DNA of 64,000 nt, taken from contig OZ245718.1 of the NCBI GenBank assembly GCA_965227045.1, forward strand, positions 124,001 through 188,000, in the 5' to 3' direction. This DNA comes from UBA10649 sp965227045. GTDB taxonomy: Bacteria; Actinomycetota; Actinomycetes; S36-B12. The notes below the pieces were generated by a model. It was given only the letters and a program-made list of their open reading frames with translations. It was not told the origin of the DNA and ran no database searches. Of the stretch, positions 43,932 through 51,572 are shown piece after piece (positions within the stretch are counted from its first letter, which is position 1; every line of letters starts with the position of its first letter). The position numbers and the translations under genes were made by a program.

Positions 43932-45053
43932 ATGACGATCCTGGAATCCGGCACCGCGCTGTGGCCCTTCGCGTTGAGCCCGTCCGACCACCCGGTCGAC
44001 GCGGCCGAGCGCGCGGCCGTACTCGAGGACCCCGGATTCGGCCGTTCGTTCACGGACAACATGGTGCGCGCCACGTGGACCGAGGCCGACGGCTGGCATG
44101 ACGCGCGCCTTGAGGCGTACGGCCCGCTGATGCTCGATCCGGCAACGAACTTCATCCACTACGGCCAGGCGATCTTCGAGGGTCTGAAGGCCTACCGGCA
44201 CGCCGACGGCACGATCCGCACCTTCCGGCCGCAGCAGAACGCCGAGCGCTTCGCCAACTCCTCGCGCCGACTGGCGATGGCGGAGGTGCCCACCGAGCTG
44301 TTCATCGGCTCGATCGAGGCCCTGGTGCGCGCCGACCGGGACTGGGTGCCCGAGGGCCGCGAGAAGTCCCTGTACCTGCGTCCGTTCATGATCTCCACCG
44401 AGATCGGTCTGGGCGTCCGTCCGGCAAATCGCTACGAGTACCTGCTCATCGCGTCGCCCGCCGGCGCGTACTTCCCGCGCGGCGTGAAGCCGGTGACGGT
44501 GTGGCTGTCCGACGACTACGTTCGCGCTGCCGCCGGCGGAACCGGTGAGGCGAAGTGCGCCGGCAATTACGCGGCATCGCTCCTCGCCCAGGCTGAGGCG
44601 GCTCACCATGGCTGCGATCAGGTGGTCTGGCTCGACGCGATCGAGCGTCGCTGGATCGAGGAGATGGGCGGCATGAACCTGTACTTCGTCCTCGGCGAGG
44701 GCGACGCTGCCCGCCTGGTGACCCCCGAACTGACCGGCAGCCTGCTGCCGGGCATCACGCGCAGCAGCCTCCTTCAGGTTGCCTCGGACCTTGGCATCCG
44801 CGCCGACGAGGCGCGGATCAGCGTCGAGGAGTGGCGCGAGGGCTGCGCGAGCGGCGATATCACCGAGACGTTCGCGTGCGGTACCGCAGCGGTCATCACG
44901 CCGGTCGGCGAGGTGAAGTCCCGCACGAGCGGATCGTGGACCGTGGGCGAAGGTGGCACCGGCCCGGTGACGACCCGGCTTCGCAACGCTCTTCTGGACA
45001 TCCAGACTGGCGAGGGTCCGGACACCCACAACTGGATGCACACCATCTGCTGA
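43932..45053 (+). CDS. ilvE: Branched-chain amino-acid aminotransferase
   Basis: A PLP fold-type IV aminotransferase that makes valine, leucine and isoleucine from their keto acids. 373 residues, of the eukaryote-like/actinobacterial class II form. The PLP lysine is in GEAKCAGNYAAS. IHYGQAIFEGLKAYR and IEEMGGMN are the conserved substrate-site segments. It lies 45 bp after leuB with its own -10, and it precedes the cimA leader region. Confidence 0.95.
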   Translation: MTILESGTALWPFALSPSDHPVDAAERAAVLEDPGFGRSFTDNMVRATWTEADGWHDARLEAYGPLMLDPATNFIHYGQAIFEGLKAYRHADGTIRTFRPQQNAERFANSSRRLAMAEVPTELFIGSIEALVRADRDWVPEGREKSLYLRPFMISTEIGLGVRPANRYEYLLIASPAGAYFPRGVKPVTVWLSDDYVRAAAGGTGEAKCAGNYAASLLAQAEAAHHGCDQVVWLDAIERRWIEEMGGMNLYFVLGEGDAARLVTPELTGSLLPGITRSSLLQVASDLGIRADEARISVEEWREGCASGDITETFACGTAAVITPVGEVKSRTSGSWTVGEGGTGPVTTRLRNALLDIQTGEGPDTHNWMHTIC

Positions 45054-45078
45054 CCTGACGGTTGACGTGTGGCAGTAT
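45050..45078 (+). promoter_or_regulatory. Candidate promoter for the cimA leader
   Basis: CTGACC (45050-45055), a 17-bp spacer and CAGTAT (45073-45078) precede the leader GTG at 45085 by 6 nt. Both boxes are imperfect, but the spacing to the start codon matches the window's other leaderless promoters. Confidence 0.45.
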
Positions 45079-45084
45079 GGGCCC

Positions 45085-45114
45085 GTGTTCAGCATCGCCA
45101 CCATCATTGAGTAG
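45085..45114 (+). CDS. cimA leader peptide (Ile codons)
   Basis: A nine-codon peptide, MFSIATIIE, in which three codons are Ile (ATC, ATC, ATT). It is followed at once by a perfect hairpin and a terminator. This is the expected form of an isoleucine-sensing attenuator, and the downstream gene, citramalate synthase, is the first step of the threonine-independent route to isoleucine. The match between codon content and pathway is the main evidence that it is translated. Confidence 0.7.
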   Translation: MFSIATIIE

Positions 45115-45165
45115 CGCGTCGACGTTCGTCGACGCGCAGCCCTTCGCACCCGCGGGGGGCTTTTT
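45114..45165 (+). terminator. cimA attenuator: 10-bp hairpin and terminator
   Basis: GCGCGTCGAC-GTTC-GTCGACGCGC (45114-45137) is a perfect 10-bp hairpin that begins at the last base of the leader stop. Next, AGCCC (45138-45142) pairs with GGGCT (45157-45161), followed by TTTTT. The first hairpin would act as pause or protector, the second as intrinsic terminator, 40 bp before cimA. Confidence 0.7.
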
Positions 45166-45205
45166 CGTTGGCGGACCAGGCACGCACCGACTTTAAGGAT
45201 CGACC

Positions 45206-46789
45206 ATGCCGCGCCCCGACGAGTTCCACGTCTTCGACACCACACTTCGCGACGGCGCCCAGCGCGAGGGCATCTCGTACTCCGTCAAGGACAAGCTCGC
45301 GGTGGCGCGACTGCTCGACGACTACGGCGTGGGGTTCATCGAGGGTGGCTGGCCCGGCGCGATGCCGAAGGACACCGAGTTCTTCGAGCGTGCCCGCACG
45401 GAGCTGACCTTGCGCTCGGCGCAGCTGGTCGCCTTCGGCGCAACGCGCAAGGCGGGCGTCGACGTGCGTGAGGATGGCCAGGTTCGCGCTCTGCTCGAGT
45501 CAGGCGCGCCGGTCATCACGATCGTGGCGAAGTCCGATGTGCGCCATGTGTTCGAGGCGCTGCGCACGACTCTCGACGAGAACGTCGCGATGGTCACCGA
45601 CACGGTCGCGCATCTCGTCGCGGAGGGTCGTCGGGTGTTCGTCGACATGGAGCACTTCTTCGACGGGTACAAGCACGACCCGGACTACGGCGTTCGCCTG
45701 CTGATCGCAGCAGCCGAGGCCGGTGCCTCGGTCGGCGTGCTGTGCGATACCAACGGCGGGATGCTGCCGAGCGGAATCCACGCGACCGTCACAGACGTGG
45801 CTGCTCGATCGGGAGTGCGCCTGGGCATCCACTGCCAGGACGACACGGGCTGCGCTGTCGCGAACACCGTCGCTGCGGTCGAGGCCGGCGCGACGCATGT
45901 TCAGGGCACGGCGAACGGCTATGGCGAGCGCACCGGCAATGCGGACCTGTTCGTCGTCGTGCCGAACCTGCAGCTGAAGCTGGGCATCGACTGCGTGCCG
46001 GAGGAGAGCCTGCGCGAGACCGTGCGCATCTCGCATGCGATCGCCGAGATCGCGAACATCGCGCCGGACACCCACCAGCCGTACGCGGGGACGTCCTCGT
46101 TCGCGCACAAGGCTGGGCTGCACGCGAGTGCCTTGAAGGTCAACGCCGAGCTCTACAACCACATCGATCCTGCTGTGGTCGGTGGCGATCAGCGGATCCT
46201 CGTCACGGAGATGGCCGGCCGCGCGTCGGTTGAGCTGAAGGGGCTGGAACTCGGCTACGACCTCTCGTCGGACGCGGCCCTTGTCGGACGAGTCGTCGAT
46301 CGCGTGAAGGACCTCGAGTCTCAGGGCTGGACTTTCGAGGCGGCCGACGCGTCGTTCGAGCTGATGCTGCTGTCGGAGGGTGGAGCGGAGAAGCACTTCC
46401 AGGTCGAGTCCTGGCGAACGATCGTCGATCAGGCCGCAGACGGGACGGTGAGCAGCGAGGCCACCGTCAAGGTGCACGCTGCCGGGGAGCGAATCATCTC
46501 CACGGCGGAGGGCAACGGCCCGGTCAACGCACTCGACAATGCGCTCCGCGGTGCGGTCTCGCAGATCTACCCGGCAATGGAGACATGGCACCTGGTCGAC
46601 TACAAGGTGCGCATCCTCGACGCGGGCAAGGGCACGGGTGCCGTGACACGGGTGCTCGTCGGCACGAGCGACGGAGTCGACGACTGGTCGACCGTCGGGG
46701 TCCACGAGAACGTCATTGCCGCCTCGTGGATGGCGCTTGAGGATGCGGTCAACTTCGGGCTGCTTAAGGCCCTGGCCGAGGGCAGGTAG
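45206..46789 (+). CDS. cimA: Citramalate synthase
   Basis: It condenses pyruvate and acetyl-CoA to (R)-citramalate, which LeuCD and LeuB convert to 2-ketobutyrate for isoleucine. 527 residues, of the DRE-TIM family: N-terminal barrel with FDTTLRDGAQREG, metal His in GIHCQDDTG and GTANGYGERTGNADL, and a C-terminal LeuA-type allosteric domain (about 400-520). The AAGGA site precedes ATG 45206. The Ile-codon leader upstream supports citramalate rather than 2-isopropylmalate as product, as does a separate leuA in the window. Confidence 0.92.
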   Translation: MPRPDEFHVFDTTLRDGAQREGISYSVKDKLAVARLLDDYGVGFIEGGWPGAMPKDTEFFERARTELTLRSAQLVAFGATRKAGVDVREDGQVRALLESGAPVITIVAKSDVRHVFEALRTTLDENVAMVTDTVAHLVAEGRRVFVDMEHFFDGYKHDPDYGVRLLIAAAEAGASVGVLCDTNGGMLPSGIHATVTDVAARSGVRLGIHCQDDTGCAVANTVAAVEAGATHVQGTANGYGERTGNADLFVVVPNLQLKLGIDCVPEESLRETVRISHAIAEIANIAPDTHQPYAGTSSFAHKAGLHASALKVNAELYNHIDPAVVGGDQRILVTEMAGRASVELKGLELGYDLSSDAALVGRVVDRVKDLESQGWTFEAADASFELMLLSEGGAEKHFQVESWRTIVDQAADGTVSSEATVKVHAAGERIISTAEGNGPVNALDNALRGAVSQIYPAMETWHLVDYKVRILDAGKGTGAVTRVLVGTSDGVDDWSTVGVHENVIAASWMALEDAVNFGLLKALAEGR

Positions 46790-46792
46790 GGT
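46787..46792 (+). promoter_or_regulatory. -10 hexamer, leaderless FAH-family gene
   Basis: TAGGGT, whose first three bases are the cimA stop codon, lies 6 nt before GTG 46799. Confidence 0.5.
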
Positions 46793-46798
46793 CCGGTC

Positions 46799-47560
46799 GT
46801 GCGCGTATGCCGGGTGTCTGTCGATGACGAGCTGTACTTCGGCGTGATCGAGAACGACGCGGTCGCGCTGCTGACCGGTCACCCCTTCGGGGACTTTGCT
46901 CCCGAAGGGCGGGTTCTTCGACTGGACGACGTCCGGCTGGTTGCCCCGGTGCTGCCCAGCAAGATCATCGCGGTGGGCAAGAACTACGCCGCGCATGCCC
47001 GGGAGATGGGCAGCGAGGTGCCCGCCGCACCGCTGATCTTCCTCAAGCCGAGCACCTCGGTCATCGGCCCGGGCGAGCCGATCTCCCTGCCGTGGCAGAG
47101 CGAGCACGTCGAGCACGAGGCCGAACTCGCAGTGGTCATCGGCCGGCTGTGCCGCGACGTTCCCGAGGAGCGCGTTCCCGAGGTCGTGTTCGGCTACACG
47201 TGCGCGAACGATGTCACTGCTCGTGACCTGCAGGCCAGCGACGGGCAGTGGACCAGGGCCAAGGGATTCGACACGTTCTGCCCGCTGGGCCCGTGGATCG
47301 AGACCGACCTCGAGCTCGACGACCTCGCAGTCGAGTGCACGGTCAATGGTCAGGTGAGGCAGTCCGGAACGACCGCGGAGATGGTCCGTGATGTCGCCGA
47401 GCTCGTGTCGTGGATCAGCAGTGTCATGACCTTGCTTCCCGGCGACGTGATCCTCACCGGCACTCCCGCCGGCGTGGGACCCATTGCCGCGGGCGACGAG
47501 GTTTCGGTCTCGATTGCCGGCATCGGCACGCTGACGAATCCGGTGGTTGATCGTGACTGA
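46799..47560 (+). CDS. Fumarylacetoacetate hydrolase family protein
   Basis: A 253-residue enzyme of the FAH superfamily (acylpyruvate hydrolase, 2-keto-4-pentenoate hydratase or oxaloacetate decarboxylase-like). After a short N-terminal domain it has GKNYAAHAREMG, the metal ligands in EHEAELAVVIG and NDVTARDLQ, and TGTPAGVG. The exact reaction cannot be assigned. M. tuberculosis has a similar gene immediately before gltX (Rv2993c, as I recall). It overlaps gltX by 8 bp. Confidence 0.88.
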   Translation: MRVCRVSVDDELYFGVIENDAVALLTGHPFGDFAPEGRVLRLDDVRLVAPVLPSKIIAVGKNYAAHAREMGSEVPAAPLIFLKPSTSVIGPGEPISLPWQSEHVEHEAELAVVIGRLCRDVPEERVPEVVFGYTCANDVTARDLQASDGQWTRAKGFDTFCPLGPWIETDLELDDLAVECTVNGQVRQSGTTAEMVRDVAELVSWISSVMTLLPGDVILTGTPAGVGPIAAGDEVSVSIAGIGTLTNPVVDRD

Positions 47561-49037
47561 GAGCATCCGCGTCCGCTTCTGCCCGTCGCCGACCGGCAAT
47601 CCGCACGTCGGCATGGTGAGAACGGCGCTGTTCAACTGGGCCTACGCGCGGCACACCGGCGGCACCTTCGTGTTCCGCATCGAGGACACCGACGCGGCTC
47701 GTGACAGCGAGGAGTCATACGAATCGCTGCTCGGCGCACTGCGGTGGCTTGGGCTCGACTGGGACGAAGGCCCCGAGGTGGGCGGCGACTTCGGTCCGTA
47801 CCGGCAGTCCGAGCGCATGGCGATCTATGCCGACGTGGCCGCACGACTACGGTCCGGCGGATTCGCGTACGACTGCTACTGCTCGACCGCCGAGCTCGAT
47901 GAGCGTCGCGAGCGCGCGATGGCCGAGAAGCGCCCACCGGGATACGACGGTCACTGCAGGTCCTTGACCGACGAGCAGACCTCGGCCTACCGGGCCGAAG
48001 GGCGACAGCCGGTACTTCGGCTCCGCATGCCGGACAGCGACTCGACCTGGGACGATCTGGTGCGCGGTCCGATCACGTTCGCCGCAGACCAGGTGCCGGA
48101 TTACGTGCTGGTCCGCGCCAACGGCGATCCGCTCTACACGCTCGTCAATCCTGTTGACGACGCGCTGATGCGCATCACCCACGTCCTGCGCGGTGAGGAT
48201 CTGCTGTCGTCGACCCCGCGGCAGCTGGCCTTGTATGCGGCGCTCGCGCAGATCGGCGTCAGCGATGGCAGCACCCCGCGCTTCGGCCACCTGCCCTACG
48301 TCATGGGGGAGGGCAACAAGAAGCTGTCGAAGCGTGATCCGGAGTCCTCGCTGCAGTGGTACCGCGACGAGGGCTACCTGCCCGAGGCATTGCTCAACTA
48401 CCTCGCCCTGCTCGGCTGGTCGATGGGGGAGGACCGCGAGTTCTTCAGTAAGGATGAGATGGCTGGCGCCTTCACCTTGGATCGCGTCAGCCCGAACCCC
48501 GCGCGCTTCGACCTCAAGAAGTGTACAGCCATCAACGGCGACTGGATCAGGACGCTCACGCCGGCCGACCTTGCGACCCGGATCATTCCCTTCCTCGCCC
48601 GAGCCGGGGTTGTGGGGGAGACCCCGACGGACTCGCAGCTCGCCGTGCTCGCCGCGGGAGTTCCGCTGATCCAGGAGCGGATGGACACGCTGTCGCAGTC
48701 GGTCGGCATGCTCGGTTTCCTCCTGGTCTCCGAGGCTGACTTCACGCGCGACGAGGGCGACGTTGCCGCGATGCTCACGGCCGAGTCGATCCCCGTGCTG
48801 GACGCTTCGATCGCCGCGCTCGACGACCTCGTCGACTGGAACGCCGAGGCGATCGAGGCGACTCTTCGCAAGGCCCTCATCGAGGGCCTTGGCCTGAAGC
48901 CGAAGGTCGCGTTCGGGCCGCTGCGCGTGGCGGTATCGGGCCGCCGCATCTCGCCTCCGCTGTTCGAATCCCTGGAAATCCTGGGCCGCGACAGCACGCT
49001 TGCCCGGCTGGGAGGCGCGCGCGAGGAGGCCGTCTGA
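47553..49037 (+). CDS. gltX: Glutamyl-tRNA synthetase
   Basis: A class I synthetase charging Glu onto tRNA-Glu and, in organisms with GatCAB, also onto tRNA-Gln. 494 residues. The HIGH equivalent is PSPTGNPHVG and the KMSKS equivalent is KLSKRD. The C-terminal anticodon-binding helical cage is about 320-490. I chose GTG 47553 (MTESIRVRF) over TTG 47547. It is followed directly by the genes for tRNA-Gln and tRNA-Glu, its likely substrates. Confidence 0.95.
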   Translation: MTESIRVRFCPSPTGNPHVGMVRTALFNWAYARHTGGTFVFRIEDTDAARDSEESYESLLGALRWLGLDWDEGPEVGGDFGPYRQSERMAIYADVAARLRSGGFAYDCYCSTAELDERRERAMAEKRPPGYDGHCRSLTDEQTSAYRAEGRQPVLRLRMPDSDSTWDDLVRGPITFAADQVPDYVLVRANGDPLYTLVNPVDDALMRITHVLRGEDLLSSTPRQLALYAALAQIGVSDGSTPRFGHLPYVMGEGNKKLSKRDPESSLQWYRDEGYLPEALLNYLALLGWSMGEDREFFSKDEMAGAFTLDRVSPNPARFDLKKCTAINGDWIRTLTPADLATRIIPFLARAGVVGETPTDSQLAVLAAGVPLIQERMDTLSQSVGMLGFLLVSEADFTRDEGDVAAMLTAESIPVLDASIAALDDLVDWNAEAIEATLRKALIEGLGLKPKVAFGPLRVAVSGRRISPPLFESLEILGRDSTLARLGGAREEAV

Positions 49038-49057
49038 GTCCGCAGTCGGCCTGTGTC

Positions 49058-49063
49058 TATACT
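49058..49063 (+). promoter_or_regulatory. -10 hexamer for tRNA-Gln
   Basis: TATACT lies 37 bp before the tRNA, in the spacer after gltX. No clear -35 is seen. Confidence 0.45.
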
Positions 49064-49100
49064 TTTCCAGCCAGCGATGGTGTCGAGTGATCGGCAGCCA

Positions 49101-49172
49101 TGGGGTATGGGGTAATTGGCAGCCCAACTGATTCTGGTTCAGTTAGTCTAGGTTCGAGTCCTGGTACCCCAG
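49101..49172 (+). tRNA. tRNA-Gln (CTG)
   Basis: The cloverleaf can be drawn: acceptor TGGGGTA/TACCCCA, D stem GGGT/GCCC, anticodon stem ACTGA/TCAGT with loop TTCTGGT (anticodon CTG), T stem CTAGG/CCTGG with loop TTCGAGT, discriminator G. CCA is not encoded. Confidence 0.93.
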
Positions 49173-49179
49173 CGATACG

Positions 49180-49203
49180 CGGTCGCATACGTGCGACCGT
49201 TTG
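49180..49203 (+). terminator. Terminator after tRNA-Gln
   Basis: CGGTCGCA-tacg-TGCGACCG (8-bp stem) followed by TTTG. Confidence 0.7.
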
Positions 49204-49240
49204 TCATGCAGGGAAGAGTTGCTTGACGAAAATCAGCTAG

Positions 49241-49313
49241 GGCCCCGTTGTGTAGTGGCCTAGCACGCCGCCCTCTCAAGGCGGTAGCGCGGGTTCGAAT
49301 CCCGTCGGGGCTA
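49241..49313 (+). tRNA. tRNA-Glu (CTC)
   Basis: Acceptor GGCCCCG/CGGGGCT (first pair G-U), D stem GTGT/GCAC, anticodon stem CCGCC/GGCGG with loop CTCTCAA (anticodon CTC), T stem GCGGG/CCCGT with loop TTCGAAT, discriminator A. CCA is not encoded. Confidence 0.93.
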
Positions 49314-49320
49314 CGTGAGA

Positions 49321-49350
49321 AGGGCCCAGGTCATCGACCTGGGCCCTTTC
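49321..49350 (+). terminator. Terminator after tRNA-Glu
   Basis: AGGGCCCAGGTC-atc-GACCTGGGCCCT is a perfect 12-bp stem followed by TTC. It lies 7 bp after the tRNA and 23 bp before the MFS gene. Confidence 0.8.
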
Positions 49351-49372
49351 GTATGTCGAGGGAAGGTGGGCC

Positions 49373-50791
49373 ATGAGGACCGTGAGCTACGGCACCGGGC
49401 CTGGCCGGTGGGTGCTCCTCGCCACGATTCTCGGCTCGGGACTGGCCGGCGTCGACGCCACCGTCGTGAACGTCGCGCTGCCGGCGATCGGGGATTCGCT
49501 GAATGTGGACTTCGAGGTACTCCAATGGACGATCACGGCGTACACGCTGACCCTGGCGTCCCTGATCCTCCTCGGTGGTGCGCTCGGTGACCGCTACGGC
49601 CGGCGCAAGGTGTTCGTCATCGGCGTCGTCTGGTTCGCCCTCGCATCAATGCTGTGCGGCGCGGCCCCGACCGCAGGGTGGCTGATCGCCGCCCGCGCCC
49701 TCCAAGGTGTCGGCGCAGCGCTCCTCACGCCCGGGAGCCTGGCAATCATCCAGGCGACCTTCGCTCCCCACGACCGGGCGCGAGCGATCGGCGCATGGTC
49801 GGGGTTCGGCGCGATCGCGACGGCCATCGGCCCGCTGGTCGGGGGCTGGCTGATTCTGGCCGCGTCATGGCGCTGGGTATTCATCATCAACATCCCGCTG
49901 TCGGTGGTCGTCGTCATCGTGGCCGTCCGGCACATCCCCGAGACTCGAAATCCGGCCGCGGCCAGACGCATCGACCTCTGGGGCGCGATCCTCGCGCTGA
50001 TCGGACTTGCTGGGGTGACCTACGCGATCATCGCGATCCCCGCGAACGGCATCGGCTCCGCCCAGGTGCTCGTGTCCGGCGTGGTCGGTGTCGTCGCGCT
50101 GATCGGCTTCGTGATCGCCGAGGGGCACGTCCACCATCCGATGCTGCCCTTGTCGATGTTCGCATCGCGGCAGTTCAGCGCGGCGAACGTCTTCACCTTC
50201 CTGGTCTACGCGGCACTGAGCGGAGTGTTCTTCCTGCTCGCGGTGCAGCTGCAGGTCGTGTCCGGGTTCTCACCAGTCGGCGCAGGAATGGCCCTGCTTC
50301 CCGTGACCGTGGTCATGCTGCTGCTGTCGGCTAAAGCGGGCGAGGTCGCGCAGCGGATCGGTCCGCGCCTTCCCATGACGGTCGGATCGGGGATCTGCGT
50401 CGTCGCGACGCTCCTCATGCGCTCGATCGGACCCGACGCGCAATACGCGACAGACGTCCTTCCGTCAGTCACGCTGTTCGGGCTCGGGCTCGCATTCCTT
50501 GTCGCACCGCTGACCGCGACCGTGCTCGCGGCCGCCGATACCGGACTTGCCGGCATCGCATCCGGCGTCAACAACGCGGTGGCGCGTGCCGCGGCGCTGA
50601 TCGCCGTGGCGGCACTGCCGGTACTGGGCGGGATTTCGGGCGACGCGTACAACGACGCCACGTCCTTCAACGCCGGATTCCAGACCGGGATGCTCTACGC
50701 AGCAGCGCTGCTGGCCGCCGGCTCGGTGATCGCCGTGACCCTTATCCGCCACGACCTGACCGAGGCGGACGCGGAGGACTCCGCGTCGTAG
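49373..50791 (+). CDS. MFS drug:H+ antiporter, DHA2 (EmrB/QacA) type
   Basis: A 472-residue protein with about 14 membrane helices, of the DHA2 family that exports drugs or metabolites. Motif A is GALGDRYGRRKV after helix 2. Motif B/C segments (ALQGVGAALLTPGSLAII) are present, and the first helix carries the antiporter-type GVDATVVNVALPAIG. The GAGGGAAGG site precedes the ATG. It converges on the IclR regulator with 5 bp between stops. The substrate is unknown. Confidence 0.9.
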   Translation: MRTVSYGTGPGRWVLLATILGSGLAGVDATVVNVALPAIGDSLNVDFEVLQWTITAYTLTLASLILLGGALGDRYGRRKVFVIGVVWFALASMLCGAAPTAGWLIAARALQGVGAALLTPGSLAIIQATFAPHDRARAIGAWSGFGAIATAIGPLVGGWLILAASWRWVFIINIPLSVVVVIVAVRHIPETRNPAAARRIDLWGAILALIGLAGVTYAIIAIPANGIGSAQVLVSGVVGVVALIGFVIAEGHVHHPMLPLSMFASRQFSAANVFTFLVYAALSGVFFLLAVQLQVVSGFSPVGAGMALLPVTVVMLLLSAKAGEVAQRIGPRLPMTVGSGICVVATLLMRSIGPDAQYATDVLPSVTLFGLGLAFLVAPLTATVLAAADTGLAGIASGVNNAVARAAALIAVAALPVLGGISGDAYNDATSFNAGFQTGMLYAAALLAAGSVIAVTLIRHDLTEADAEDSAS

Positions 50792-50796
50792 GTCGG

Positions 50797-51495
50797 TCAG
50801 CCCGCTACCGTCGAGAGCGCGCGCGCCGCATCGAGCAATGCTCGTGTCTGAGCACGCGTCGGCTGGCGCAGCCTGTCGATCGGACCGGACACGCTGACCG
50901 CGGCGATGACGTCGCCGGCCGAGTCGGTGACCGGCGCCGACATCGATCCGACACCGGGCTCTCGCTGGCCCAGGCTGTGCGACCAGCCGCGCTGACGGCA
51001 TTCGGCAAGGTCGGCCTCCGTGAATGACGCGCCGCGCAGCGCTGCGGAACGTTCGTTGTCGGGCAGCCATGCGATGAGGACCTGGGCAGCAGATCCGGCC
51101 AACATCGTGAGCATCGCGCCCACCGGTACTCCGTCGCGCAGGCCCGACGCCGGCTCCGCCGCGGCCAGGCACTGACGCCTGTCGCCTTGACGTCGGTAGA
51201 CCTGCGCGCTGACCCCGGTTCTATCTCGCAGCTCGACGACGATGGGAGCAGCGAGTGCGCTCAGGGGATCGGCCTGGCCGCCCCACTCCAGCAGGCGAGA
51301 CCCGATCGTGAACCGACCCTCGTCGTCGCGGGTCAGCAAGCCGTGCCGCTCGAGGGCTACAGCGAGCCGGTGCGCGGTCGGGCGGGAGATCCCGGTCGCG
51401 TCCACGAGGTCGGCGAGTGAGGCGGGACTCCGGCTGGCGGCATCGAGAATGGCCACGGACTTGTCAATCACGCCGACTCCGCTAGTATCGTCCAT
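50797..51495 (-). CDS. ndgR: IclR-family regulator, NdgR/LtbR type
   Basis: A 232-residue transcription factor. The N-terminal winged helix-turn-helix (about 5-65: GVGVIDKSVAILDA, SRPTAHRLAVALERHG) and the C-terminal effector domain (about 75-230) fit NdgR of Streptomyces and LtbR of corynebacteria, which control leuCD and other amino-acid genes from this same divergent position. I chose ATG 51495, giving an N-terminus MDDTSGVGVID close to NdgR. Upstream in-frame codons would cross the promoter. It is probably autoregulated through the operator at 51511-51525. Confidence 0.9.
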   Translation of the reverse strand: MDDTSGVGVIDKSVAILDAASRSPASLADLVDATGISRPTAHRLAVALERHGLLTRDDEGRFTIGSRLLEWGGQADPLSALAAPIVVELRDRTGVSAQVYRRQGDRRQCLAAAEPASGLRDGVPVGAMLTMLAGSAAQVLIAWLPDNERSAALRGASFTEADLAECRQRGWSHSLGQREPGVGSMSAPVTDSAGDVIAAVSVSGPIDRLRQPTRAQTRALLDAARALSTVAG

Positions 51496-51501
51496 GTAGT
51501 G

Positions 51502-51531
51502 ATATTGGCGTCTCATTATATGAGATGTCAA
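51502..51531 (-). promoter_or_regulatory. ndgR promoter with internal operator, shared with leuC
   Basis: On the ndgR strand there is a consensus -35 TTGACA (51531-51526), an 18-bp spacer and CAATAT (51507-51502), 6 nt before the ATG. The spacer contains TCTCAT-TAT-ATGAGA (51511-51525), a perfect 6-bp inverted repeat, 48 bp before leuC. A dimer bound there would block ndgR and could control leuCD. A TATAAT inside the repeat is an alternative -10. Confidence 0.6.
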
Positions 51532-51572
51532 GTGAACCGGAAGTCGCGCAGCATCAGCCGTCTGGAGGACTC

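Noticed and set aside
49241..49313. tRNA-Glu boundary one base later (49242)
   Set aside because: Starting at 49241 gives seven acceptor pairs and the normal two bases before the D stem.
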